In this document: positions 53,399-63,961 of the stretch, piece after piece
Position numbering within the stretch: position 1 is the stretch's first letter
How the letters are laid out: every line of letters begins with the position of its first letter
Assembly (NCBI GenBank): GCA_948567375.1
Contig: OX419759.1
Span: 28,249,493 to 28,313,492, forward strand
Reading direction: 5' to 3'
Length of the DNA: 64,000 nucleotides
From: Lunularia cruciata
Lineage: Eukaryota; Streptophyta; Marchantiopsida; Lunulariales; Lunulariaceae
The notes under the pieces: model-generated
Database searches by the model: none
What the model was told of the DNA's origin: nothing
The model's input: the letters and a program-made list of their open reading frames with translations, nothing else
Program-made: the position numbers and the translations under genes

Positions 53399-54079
53399 AA
53401 CCTCCCCTCTTTTAAGATGCAATGTGTAACAATATGGAGTTTAGCAATGAAGTTAGTCAGGCTTACAAAGTAGCACATAAGACAAATTAGCATAGAATAT
53501 TCTGGAAGTACCTAGGAAGCTTCCTGGCTAGCTCAGCTTGCACCTCAAGTAAGTAGCTTTTAGAAGCTTCCAACTAGCTTAGCTTGCACGCCAAGTAGGC
53601 AGCTTCTAAAAGGAAGCTTCTTGAGAAGCTTCCTAGTTAACTTGGCTTGCACTCTATGAGGAAGCTTCTTAAGAAACTTCTAAAAGGCCTTGTATGCTAC
53701 CTATAAATACCAAAGCCAAAGCTCATGCTAGGCATTCATATTTTTCTCTCATTCAAGTGTCCCAATGTGAGTTTCCATTCTCCTATTTCTCTCCTTGGAT
53801 TTGGTCTTTTACATTGGTATCAGAGCAAGAATGGGATGGATGGAATTTATGGACCACCAAATCCACTTCCACGGAACCATTGGGATTTTCATGTCCAAAT
53901 ACTACCAAAGCATTGTTTCACACAATTCATCACCTTGCACTTTGGACAAGATTTTCTGCATATGATCACCATATCTGAGGAACCCTTGGTGCTTCCGATT
54001 GTAACTTATGGAGAATGGTGGACGTGCTGTTTTTATGTGTTAGTAAATGAGATAGATTAGGGGTGGTGTGATAGAGTAA

Positions 54080-54990
54080 AAACCATGGAGGCAATACCTG
54101 ATGTTATCCTTGCTATGCAACAACAAATCAAGCACCTTACTTGATTGTTGGATGAACAAGATCTTTGACGACAAGAGCAGGTGGAGAGAGTATCAATTTG
54201 AGAAGGAGAAGATCGGATCAGATTCCCTAAACCCAAGGTATTTGAAGGCAAGAATCTTTCGAGTGTAGTGGAGAATTTTATGTTTGATTATGAACATTAT
54301 TTTGAAGCTACCAATCTACAAGACAAACAAAAACAGATTCTCTTGGCTTCTAGCCAATTGGATGGAGTAGCATAGCTATGGTGGAGATTTCGAGTAGAGC
54401 AAGTTGAATGACAAATTGTTGCACCAATCTTGACATGGGCAGAATTCAAGAGCGCAATAATTAGTTGATTCCAAGCTATAAATGCCACAAGAGCTGCATG
54501 GGATAAGTTGGCAAAGTTGAAACAGATTGGCTCTGTAAGAACTTACATCACGCAGTTCCAAAACACCATCATGCAAATTCTTGATATATTGGAAGGTGAA
54601 ACTCTAGATCAATTTGTGAGGGGCTTGAAGGCGAGAAAAAAATTAGAGGTAACCATGCAAGAGCCACAACACTTGGAGGAAGCCATGCGGTTGGCCAAAC
54701 ATTTTGATTCCTTGGTGGCAACAACTTGGTCTCAACCTCAACCTCCACAAAGCCTACCAATACACTACACACAAGTGGAGGAGCCAACACCAATGGAGAT
54801 TGATGCCATTCAAAAAAGACTACTTGGCACAATAGATAGAGAGAAATTGCAACAAAATGGTGGGTGTTTTTATTGTCGCCAATTAGGGCATCGCATTGCT
54901 GAATGTCCACTCAAGAATGGACAACCTCGACAAGTTGCCTTGGTGGAGGTTGTGGAGCGGAATGATCAGGGAAACAAAAAATCCCAGTAG
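54080..54990 (+). pseudogene. gag of C4
   Basis: From 54508 a 160-codon open stretch contains AKLKQIGSVRTYITQFQNTI, GLKARKKLEVTMQEPQHLEE and the intact zinc knuckle CFYCRQLGHRIAEC (CX2CX4HX4C), the best preserved of the family. The N-terminal half (FEAKNLSSVVENFMFDYEHY-like, 54230-54500) has stops in place of Trp and Gln codons. It encodes the particle protein. Confidence 0.85.
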
Positions 54991-55016
54991 GAGATTTTGA
55001 GCCGCCTACTAGGAGC

Positions 55017-55355
55017 TTGATTAGTTCCAATGGGATTGAAGGCTCAACCTATGCAAGTTTGCTTCACTTGCAAGGTATGATATCTAATCGGGGTTGTAGG
55101 ATTTTGGTTGATTTTGGAAGTTTAGAGAATTGCATGTCTATGCAAGTAGCAAAGGAATTGGGTATTCCTATCAAGCCAGTGATTGGAAGTAGTTTGATGA
55201 TGGCAGATGGTAGAAAGGGTTCTGCATTCCGCACCTCGCATTCTATTACCTTCAAGATTGGGAAGGAGTATTTGGAGTGTATGAGGTTTGTAGTGGCACC
55301 TCTACACTATGATATCATTCTGGGTCTACCTTGGCTTGAATATCATAAGGTTTAA
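55017..55355 (+). pseudogene. Protease of C4, truncated
   Basis: GCRILVDFGSLENCMSMQVA (active-site loop D-F-G-S) and [15 protein letters not shown], then a stop where family members continue QFDWT. About 130 bp later the element is broken by the opposite-strand family C LTR. Confidence 0.82.
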
Positions 55356-55486
55356 TTTGATTGGACCCGATGCAAAATTCAAGTACAACACCAAGGTAGG
55401 AATTTCTGATTAGATTGTTTGGCACCTCTAAGTAAGACACCTAAGAATCATCAGTCCTAAGATGGGAAGTTTGTTGAGAAGGTAGC

Positions 55487-55971
55487 TGTAAAAGACCAAA
55501 ACCAAGGAGAGAAATAGGAGAATGGAACTCACATTAGGACACTTGAATGAGGGAAAAATCCAAATGCCTAGCATGAGCTTTGGCTTTGGTATTTATAGGT
55601 AGCATACAAGACCCTTGAAGCTTCTCAAGAAGCTTCCTTGAGCCGCTTTCTTGGAGTGCAAGCCAAGTTAACTAGGAAGCTTCTCAAGAAGCTTCCTTCT
55701 AGAAGCCGCCTACTTGGCTTGCAAGCTAAGCTAGTTAGAAGCTTCTAGAAGCTACCTGCTTAGGGTGCAAGTTAACTAGTTGGGAAGCTTCCCAAGAAGC
55801 TTCTTAGATGCTTCTAGAATATTCAAGGCTATTTTGTCTTATTCTCTACTTCTTAAGCTCAACTAACTTTGTCGCTAAACTCCATATTGTTACATATTCT
55901 CCCGCTGCTAGTTGGTGACATACTCGTTGCCAATGAAGCTTCAAATTCCTTGATGGCCATCTATGCATTCT
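55487..55971 (-). mobile_element. Family C fragment C5: 3' LTR plus about 77 bp of internal 3' end
   Basis: LTR 55487-55894 (408 bp) in minus orientation, followed by the minus-strand end of the chromodomain region (equivalent to 29813-29890 of C2). It is interrupted at 55972 by the family G element. It probably inserted into C4, but the other end lies beyond the window. Confidence 0.85.
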
Positions 55972-56760
55972 TGTGACAACTTGACAAATATCACTTTTGC
56001 GGTAATCGGGTAAGTAAAGTTTGTTCCCGTAGAGATACGAGTCATAATTGGTCAAATACGAAGTCAAAGTAACAATTTCAGTTCTTCTTGATTTCTTCTT
56101 TAGTCTCTCAGGTAGAAACCACACCTAGAAGAGAGTAACAAGCACCGATTCACAATCTTGTCACAAATTAACACTCCATAATCACAACTCCATCAAATCT
56201 TTCCAAACAATCTTGATTGTGATGATTCAAGCTCTCTCGAAAACGGCACTTCACTGCAAAACGACTTCACCTCAGAATTGTGTTCCACCCCTCCACTGAA
56301 GGCACAACTTCCTCGATCAAAATTGCTTCATATCAACCTCACACTGCACTCACAAATGCTTCTACAACACTACAATTCCTCTCAAATCTGTCAAGGCATT
56401 GCTTTGATTGCACTTCACTCAAGATCAAACACACAGAATGAAGATCAAGGCTGCGGAATCCAACATCCAACAAGCACTCTGACTTGCACTTCAAATTTCT
56501 TCACACACTCACAAACACAAGTACAATGGTGATACTCGAAATCAAGCTCAAGCAACGAGCACTACTTCACAGCACTTTGCTTTATCTATTCTCAGAAATT
56601 ATGAGCACTGAACAACATGATTTTGCAAATGCCACACTTAAAAAGTGAACAAATTGAGAGTTCTAACAACTATTCCATTCTACAACAACTTTTCTAACTT
56701 GCAGATCCGAAATGACAATTCACCTCTTCATATCTACCTCTTCATATCTCAAAACTGTTA

Positions 56761-58889
56761 CTAATCCAATCCAATGTCTACTTCGTCATCGGCTCTCAAA
56801 CCCAAACCCAAAGTGATTTTACTTCCTACTACTTTGTCCTCGGGTTTCATATCTTCTACTTCTTCTACCAGATCCAGCAATTCTCTTTCCTGATCTGAAA
56901 TTCCACTAGTGGATAGCCCTTCTAAACCTTCATCTTTTGACCCACTCTTCTCTAATGTCTCCGATGGTAACTCCAAAGACATTTGCACTCCTATGTTATC
57001 TACTTTGGGTTTGGCTCTAACATCTTTCCAAAGTTTTTCTATCTCCAATTTCACTAAGTCTAATCTAATCAAAATATTGTCTTCTACCTCTAAGATTTTC
57101 TTATCTACACAAGTCCGGAGACTTATCAGCAACACGTTCAAATTGGTATCTTTTGCTTGTCTTTGCCTTGTCTCCTGCACCAACAACTTCAACTCGTGCA
57201 ACCGTGTTTCTTCAATTTGAACACTGGCCTCTGTACTCAACATTGTGTTCATTCTGAGGACTATCTCCTTCAACCGTTCTAATAGCATCTTCCTTTCTCA
57301 CTATTGATTTGCAAGCCAATCCTCCCTGTACATTGCCAACTCCGCTTCGAACTCGGCTTTCACCGTTTCCTTCTCCTTCTCCTTCTGTACAACCTTCTCC
57401 TCCTGATTATGGAGTAACTCTCGTAATCTCTCTTCTTCTCTATATCGTGCTGCTAACTCTCTTTGCCAGAGTTGCTTCTTCTCCTTGACACTCTCCATCA
57501 CCCTATCAAGCTCTTGGTCCTTTGCTGCTACCCTCGCCATAGCATGGATAAGTTCTACTCTTGAATCAGCAAACTGTTGCTTCAAAATCTCGTACTCTGC
57601 TACTTGCCTTTCCCTTGCTATGTCGCTCTTCTTAACAAGCTCTTCTCAATATCTCACCTCTCTCTTCAGGTCTTCAATTACCTGAGTCCTCACTACTGCC
57701 TCCGCTCGTAGTCCTTCACTTTCCTCCTCTCCTCGGGTTATGACTTTCTTCAACTCCAAGTTCCTGTCTTCTAACCGCGCTAAGACCTGCAACACAGTCT
57801 TCACCTATGGACAAGTCAAATGCATCTCCTTCTTCTTGTGCTCCAACTTCACCAACAAAGGACACACCACCTCCCGTAGATACTCGAATCCATTGCTTGC
57901 TACTACTTCCTCTTGCATAGCAACTTCTCTTTGTACTTTGTGTTCATCCGATACTCGCCTTCTTCTCTGCAGTCTTTGTATTGGAACGGACGCCTCACTT
58001 CTCGAGCTTTCATTCACTTCTTCTTTCACATTACTCGAACCTGCATCGCACTTCGCCTTACGTCTTGAACGGACTCCCCTCTAAACTGCGATCTTCTTCT
58101 CTTCGGCCTCGGGTACCTCATCTTCCAACTTTGTGTTGTCCTCAACATTGGTCTCTGCCTGCACTTCTTCTTCCTCCTCTACAGCAGATGGCTCCAATGT
58201 CATTTCTCCTCCTTCATCGCTATCGCTACTTGTATATCCACTCTGTAGCGTTAGCTTGGGCTCCTCCTTGTGTTCCAAGTCTTCGGTCTTGCGCTCGGCG
58301 TCACCTTCCAAGTCTTCATCTTCCGACTCGATCACCACCATGCCTCACCTTGGGTTTCCTCTTCTTGTCTTCCAAGGTTTTGTCTTGTCTTCGGCTTTGC
58401 CCTGCCGACTTTGCTTCTTTGATTTTGGAGTACTCACTTCTATCTCCACATTCTTCCCCGTCTTCTTGTAGTACTCATTGGTGCTTCTAATTTGTAGGAT
58501 GTACTGCTGCTCCTCTATGTCGACTTCCCTTCTCAAATCAGGATGGAAATGTGACACCATCCTACTGCGCTCTGCCGGGTTTCCTTGGCTATCTCTCCCT
58601 TCCCCAAGAACATGGCATCCTACTCCGTGCATGCTTCCTTCCCAAGTACTAACTTCCAATCCGACTCTGTCCAACAAGCCGGATTTCCTCTCTTCCCTTC
58701 TTCCTTGGGTCCATCAAGACACTTGCTCTTGATGATCTCAGTCATGAAACCTAGAAAACTAACATTCCACTTCCATGCCAAGAATGTAATCCAAAGTCGG
58801 CTCAAGACTTCTATTCTTGCAATTACATCTAACCTCCGAATCACATGATTCCTCACTATGAATTTGGAGTTCTTCTTTCCTCCTCCCAT
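56761..58889 (-). pseudogene. LTR-internal coiled-coil ORF, family G copy 2
   Basis: Minus strand from ATG at 58889 (MGGGKKNSKFIVRNHVIRRL) to TAG at 56761 (DEVDIGLD then stop). Blocks in order: RLWITFLAWKWNVSFLGFM; GPKEEGKRGNPACW; ESDWKLVLGKEA; then, after a frameshift near 58620, VSHFHPDLRREVDIEEQQYI; an acidic Ser/Glu region with LTLQS; EYLREVVCPLLVKLEHKKKE; and a long coiled coil (KEKKQLWQRELAARYREEER; ERLKEIVLRMN). From 58677 on, everything lies in one frame, broken only by stops at 58345, 58081, 57805, about 57646 and a TAG-TGA pair at 57301. Both copies share start region, order and stop. No known domain recognised; it was probably a structural or host-interacting accessory protein. Confidence 0.72.
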
Positions 58890-59046
58890 CTCTCTTGCTT
58901 TCTCACTATCTCTCGCTTTCACTCTTGCGACTTCTCCCTTACACACTAGCGCGTCTCCAACTCTATTTCCCTTCCCACAATCACCTGTAGGACAACTTCT
59001 CAACGGCAAAGGAAAATTACTTGACATTGCTTCATTGCAAGCTCAA

Positions 59047-59054
59047 TTTTTATA
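59047..59054 (-). promoter_or_regulatory. TATA box inside family G LTR, copy 2
   Basis: Minus-strand CTCTATAAAAATTGAG about 160 nt before the ORF start at 58889, matching copy 1. It implies U3 of about 390-420 bp and an R-U5 region of about 3 kb that includes the whole ORF. Confidence 0.6.
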
Positions 59055-59442
59055 GAGTTGCGCTTTCTTCGTCTTTCTTTACTTTGAGTTTCAACCAAGA
59101 AATCACACCTCTTGCATGCACCTATCACTGTCAATCCTACTTCGCGCATATGGGCTGCCGGTTTTTGAACGGTCCCTTCTTGAATTTCTTGCCCCGACAA
59201 AAGGTTGTTAGATAGACTTCACCTTGGGTTGAGCTCCCCCCGATACAAAGACTCCTTACTTTGGGTTGTATGCTGATAGGGCATTTTCGAGTACTTTGCC
59301 TTATGACCCAAAGTCACTTTACTTTGGGTTTCATCCCAAGGAGTCTTTTCTTTGCCTTCTTTGGCCATACAGGCACAATCCGACTTCTCTATACACTTCT
59401 TCTTCTTTATTTTGAAAAAAAACAAAAAATGTGGGCACCACA

Positions 59443-59457
59443 TACTCCCTCCCTCAA
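59443..59457 (-). other. Polypurine tract of the family G element
   Basis: The minus strand reads TTGAGGGAGGGAGTA immediately before the LTR start TGTGGTG. This primes plus-strand DNA synthesis and marks the inner edge of the 3' LTR. Confidence 0.85.
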
Positions 59458-60809
59458 ATGTGAGCGTCCCCACGAACATAGACCTTGGGTGTCTTAGAGA
59501 CTTCCGAGTCTATGGTCCGATATCTCCGAACTCTCCACCCATTTACTCGAGTGGCAAAAGGATTACCTTCCAAGTCTTCAAGCTGCATGGACCCATTTTC
59601 ATAAAGATGAAGAACTTGATAGGGACCCATTCATCTCAAATGCAACTTGCTTGGAAAAAATATTTGGCGATTGTCATATAACAAAACCAAAACTCCTTCA
59701 CGTACAGCCACAGGCTTGATTCGCTTATCGTGCTTGACTTTCCTCTGTGCTTGTACTTCTTTTGTGGTTTGCATTGCATCGTCTCTTTTCTCTTCTAACC
59801 ACATCAGTTGATGAATCTGAAGATCCTGACTTTCTTCTTCTGACAAGCGTTCTTTGCAAAGAATCCGATATGTCGGTACTTCAAATTCAATTGGCAGTAT
59901 GGTATGCAAGCCATATGTCAAGAAGTATGGAGTTTGTTTGGTTGTAATCTTTTCTGTCGTTTGATATGCCCACAACACGGCTGGTAATTTTGTATCCCAA
60001 TAATAGGTATTATTGACAGTCACCTTATTCAAAAGTAACAATAGTATGATATAGTAAAGTAAAGTAACGCTTTTTGCAAAGTAACCCATTTTCTTTTTCC
60101 GTTAAGCCATTTGCTTTTGGTTATAAGGAGTCGTCTTCCGATGTTTAATCTGAAAGTACTTGGTTTACGCCTGCATTACAGAGTTCAAAAAATGTGTTCC
60201 TTGGTCACTAACCAATTCCAGAGGACACCTATATCGGGAGATGATGTTTTGAAAGAAAAATTCCGCCACGGTTTCAGCATCATCTCTGCAAGTTGCTTCA
60301 TCTTCGACCATCTTGGTAGCATAGTCAGTGCAAACCAAAATGTATCGCTTTCTTGTGACTCGGGTCACTGGTTGAATGGGACCCACAAAATCAATCCCCC
60401 ATTTCTCAAATGGGGCCAAAGGCAAAATTGGTCTCAAAGGCCATTGAGAAGTAGCCATCGGCTTCCCTGTTCTCTGATAAGCATCACAGCTTTGGATATG
60501 AGCATGGACGTCTTTGTACATTGTAGGCCACCAATACCCTGCTGAAAGAATTTTCTTTACAGTGTTCTTCAAAGCATAGTGTCCTCCCGATGCTTCGGGG
60601 TGTAAAGATCCAATCATTCCTCCTACTTTGTATGACTCCAAGCATTGCCAAAGTACTTCATCTTTGCCCCTCTTAAATAAAATGTTGTGTTTGAGCTGGT
60701 ATGGCCCCATTTTCCTGAGAAAGACTGCCCTTTGCTCCGGGTCCATCCCTTCAGGACAATGGAGAGTATGCAGATAGTGATATTCAGCTACATACCTTGT
60801 AATTCGCAT
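59458..60809 (-). pseudogene. Integrase of the family G element
   Basis: The N-terminal zinc region is HPEASGGHYALKNTVKK ... SCDAYQRTG, in which the last Cys of H-H-C-C is Tyr. The core has EKWGIDFVGPIQPVTRVTRK (first Asp), ELVSDQGTHFLN (second) and, after a frameshift near 60165, ANGLTEKEN (Glu). Then NNTYYWDTKLPAVLWAYQTT and TPYFLTYGLHTILPIEFEVP, and a GPY-type tail (MGPYQVLHLYENG). It lies directly upstream of the polypurine tract; no chromodomain follows. Inactive because of the frameshift and the broken zinc finger. Confidence 0.85.
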
Positions 60810-60949
60810 TGCTGATAATTGATATAACTCTTTGTTAGGGAACCGATTGTCAATTTCCCACTCCTGGTCTTGAGTTTCTAACCTGGACAGGAAGTCCGCA
60901 TTTGAATGTGAAGCTCCCTTCCTTACTTGTACAATATACGTGAATTCTT

Positions 60950-61268
60950 GTCACAACAAGATCCATCTGGCAATTCGCCCGGATAAATCTGCCTTCTTGA
61001 CCAAATGTTGCAATGCGTAATGGTCAACATAGAAGACAAACTCGTATCCCAACGGATAGTGGCGAAATTTCTTGCAGGCGTACACCATTCCGATTGCTTC
61101 TCTTTCAGTTGTTGAATAGTTCTTTTTAGAAACTGAAAGTTGGCGGCTGGAATAATACACCGGGTAGTCCTTCTTCTTTTCGTCCTTTTGACTTAAGACA
61201 ACTCCAACGGCCATGGACAAAGTGTCCACATATACATGAAAAGGGACGTCCCAATTCGGGGCCCTCAT
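60950..61268 (-). pseudogene. RNase H of the family G element
   Basis: VPFHVYVDTLSMAVGVVLSQ, YPVYYSSRQLSVSKKNYSTT then EREAIGMVYACKKFRHYPLG and FVFYVDHYALQHLVKK: the Gypsy RNase H pattern, although the first Asp motif (usually CDASD) reads V-D-T-L. It is joined to RT through a frameshift at about 61265. A stop near 60950 separates it from integrase. Confidence 0.82.
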
Positions 61269-61945
61269 AACTGGTGCTTCAACCAGCTTCTTCTTGATTT
61301 GCTTCCCACAGAGTCTTTGGATTTCTTCAGAAGCTTGGTAAGTGGTGCAACAAGCACTGCATAATTTGACACAAAGCGTCTATAGTATCCGACATGTCCC
61401 AAGAAGGATCTCAGCTCCCAAAGGTTCTTTGATGATTCCAAAGCTGTGATTATCTTAACCTTCTCGACATTGATTTCAATACCTCGGCTTGACACCCGAT
61501 GCCCCAGAAGAATTCCCTCCTTCATTGCAAAGAAGCATTTCTCCGGGTGAAATGACAAGCCGGCAAAATGACACCTTTCAAACGTTTGGCAAAGGTAATC
61601 TAAATGTACATCTCTTTGCTCGAACACACAAAAATCATCAATGAAAACTTCCACAAATTTTTGCAGGAAATCTTTGAAGATTGAATTCATCATCCGCTGG
61701 AAAGTAGCGGGAGCATTACACAACCCAAAGGGCATTTGATTGTAAGTGAAGGTGCCCCAATCAGTCATGAAGGTGGTTTTATCCTTGTCCTCTTCTCGAA
61801 TGGATACTTGATTGTACCCTAAAAATCCATCAAGAAAGCTATAACAAGGATGACACACTACCTGATCTAAAATTGTATCGGTAAAAGGCAAGGGATGATG
61901 ATCTTTCCTTGTGACTACGTTCAACTTCCAAAAGTCTTGGCACAC
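61265..61945 (-). pseudogene. Reverse transcriptase of the family G element
   Basis: A 226-codon open stretch: MCQDFWKLNVVTRKDHHPLP, YSFLDGFLGYNQVSIREEDK, GTFTYNQMPFGLCNAPATFQ, then the catalytic FVEVFIDDFCVFEQRDV and GILLGHRVSSRGIEINVEKV. The F-I-D-D motif is intact. The first conserved block (finger segment) is in another frame upstream at about 62000. This sequence style (RMPFGLCNAPATFQ, EVFxDDFxVF) is typical of Athila/Tat-like elements. Confidence 0.88.
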
Positions 61946-62083
61946 CCCTATTTTCTTCTTCAGGACAATGACAATGGGGGAAACCTATTCACTGCTTAAG
62001 ATAGGGAAGATGATTCCGGCCCCTGAGTACTTATCAATTTCAACTTTCACCAAAAGCGAGTACTTTGAGTTCAGGCGGTATTG

Positions 62084-62880
62084 TCACTGCCAAATTGGAA
62101 CTGCACCTTCAACCAGATCAATCCGGTGTTCTCTAAATTCTTGTGGAATACCCGGCATTTGATCAATAGACCAGGCAAATACATCCTGGAATTCTATGAA
62201 CAGGGCAGTGTATCTTGCCAACTCCTCCAAAGTGACTATCTTTGAAATTTTTAGAATTTTTCCTTCCATTAATAAAACATCTTGACAGTCATCGGGGTTG
62301 ATGACTCCTTCAACGTGGCTTACTTGGCTTAACCTGAGGCGAGCTGCCATCAAACCCCCTTCCTCCAAGTCAGGTTCACCCAAGGCGAGGTCATGTGGAT
62401 CTTCATCTTCGACATCCACCTCGTAGCATTCCAAATAGTTAACTTGGACTTTGTCTTCGGATTTGTCTGAGGACAAAGACGATGAGTCTTCAGATTTGTC
62501 CTCTTCTTCTGATGAACTTGTTCCCTTGAGGTGGAGAACTTTCGTCCAACTCACTGTCACCAACTTCTGATCTTTGGATGAAATGTCCTTGAATCTTAAC
62601 TTCTGCTGATGCCAATCCACCACAACTTGGGCACTGTACAACCAGGGTCTTCCAATCAATAGAGGATAACCAGTCTTTGTCACTGGTCGCAACACAATGT
62701 AGTTCAACTTGAAGGGAACCCCTCCAATGATCATGGTTATGTTTGACAGCATGCCCAAAGGCCGTCTCTTGGTTTGGTCTGCAAACTTCAACACTCGGGG
62801 TGTTGGCTCAAACATGTGATACCCCAGTCAATTTGCAGTATCTTTGGTCATGACATTCACACCGGATCCCAAATCAATGG
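62084..62880 (-). pseudogene. Protease region of the family G element
   Basis: The active-site segment IPIDLGSGVNVMTKDTAN lies at about 62880-62830, ending in a stop. The following 243-codon open stretch starts MFEPTPRVLKFADQTKRRPL and contains VPFKLNYIVLRPVTKTGYPL with LIGRPWLYSAQVVVDW, the C-terminal half of this clade's protease. A very acidic Ser/Asp/Glu linker (SSEEEDKSEDSSSLSSDKSE) precedes RT. Confidence 0.8.
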
Positions 62881-62916
62881 GTATCAATGTGATCATGCAC
62901 CTTGCAATCTCCGCGT

Positions 62917-63961
62917 CTACCTCAGGAGATCCCAAATCTTCTTGTTCAATACGATAGATAGCAGATAGGTCCTTCTTTGACATCGACTCACCTTCTTGAG
63001 TGCCAAATTCAGCTGCTTCTTGTACAGCTTGTTATCTTCCCACAATTGCTTGAATGTAACATTGGCATTTGTGGCTGCCAGATCTGCTACAATATTGTAT
63101 TGGGGTACTCCTCCCAATTTGACCGTCTTTGCCTTCGGCTTTGGGTTTGAAGTCTCTCCATGTTTTGTCTTGACTTTGGGACGCTTCAAAATGGTAACGA
63201 AATGCAGAATACTCATAAAATGCAAAATGCAATACTTGTAATGCATGATATTTGTTTGGGAGATCAAATGTATGGACCTCCGATTGCTTGGGAACTCGGT
63301 TCAAAAGTGCCATGAACCGCTCAGAGTAGTCTCTCAACTTCTCCTTCTTGCCTCGGTCTAAATCATTGAGTGCCACGAAGACACTCGTATCATAATCAAC
63401 CTCCCAGAATTGTTCCAGGAAGTTGCTTCTCAAGTCTGCCCAATCCGCTGGTACAAACCCCTTTTGGGTCACATGGGTGTACCAACTTTTGATTTTCTTT
63501 CGGAGCTGACTTGGGAAAATTCTCAGGCGATCCGCCGAGTCATGCTCCTTGTTAGCAAAGGAGATGACTTTGAATTGTTCGATGAACTCATTGGGGTCTT
63601 TGTCTTGTTCTATCCCCTTGTACTTCTGATAGGCATGTCGGGTGACAGGCAACAAAGTCATCATATGCTGCACTAGGATCGGCTAAGGTAGTGTTGAACT
63701 TGACGGAACTGAAGGATTTGCTGGTATCGATGCCATGTTGTCAGCCCGGGGGTTCCAATTTGTCAAATTCAAGGTAGGGTCTTCTTTGACAATTTCTGCT
63801 ATGAGAGTGTTGACTTCAACCCGAGTGGAAGATTCAAGATCAACACCTTCGATTTGTTTTTTAAAATTCCTTCGGGACAACCGAGGAATCGTTTGTAGAA
63901 GATGTTGACACTCTTCTTTTGTAAGTGTTCGTGCTGTCTTTTCTTGAACAAAGTTCTTCAA
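62917..63961 (-). pseudogene. gag of the family G element
   Basis: Two open minus-strand pieces. 63683-63961 (92 codons) begins MKNFVQEKTARTLTKEECQH. 63032-63673 (213 codons) has the capsid pattern AYQKYKGIEQDKDPNEFIEQ, DSADRLRIFPSQLRKKIKSW and ADLRSNFLEQFWEVDYDTSV with KLRDYSERFMALLNRVP. No zinc knuckle is obvious. A Lys-rich region (62917-63267) follows in a different frame. The start of gag may lie beyond 64000. Confidence 0.8.

Larger units (their letters stand above)
53425..55486 (+). mobile_element. Family C copy C4: 5' LTR, gag and protease only
   Basis: LTR 53425-53813 (389 bp), primer site TTGGTATCAGAGC 53814-53826, then gag and protease. The element stops at 55486 where a family C LTR in the opposite orientation begins. 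Heat-shock-type arrays and TATAAATA are present in the LTR, including the perfect GAATATTCTGGAA near 53493. Confidence 0.9.
55972..59442 (-). repeat. 3' LTR of the family G element (3471 bp)
   Basis: On the minus strand it begins TGTGGTGCCCACA at 59442 and ends GTTGTCACA at 55972. The inner boundary is fixed by the adjoining polypurine tract, and both boundaries agree with the TSD-flanked solo LTR at 2876-6740. This is far longer than the other LTRs here (0.4-0.75 kb) because it contains an ORF. Confidence 0.85.

Noticed and set aside
56761-58889. A host myosin- or kinesin-like coiled-coil gene captured by the element
   Set aside because: No motor or other recognisable domain is seen, and two copies occupy the same place in the LTR. 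Recent capture is not supported, though an older origin from a host gene cannot be excluded.
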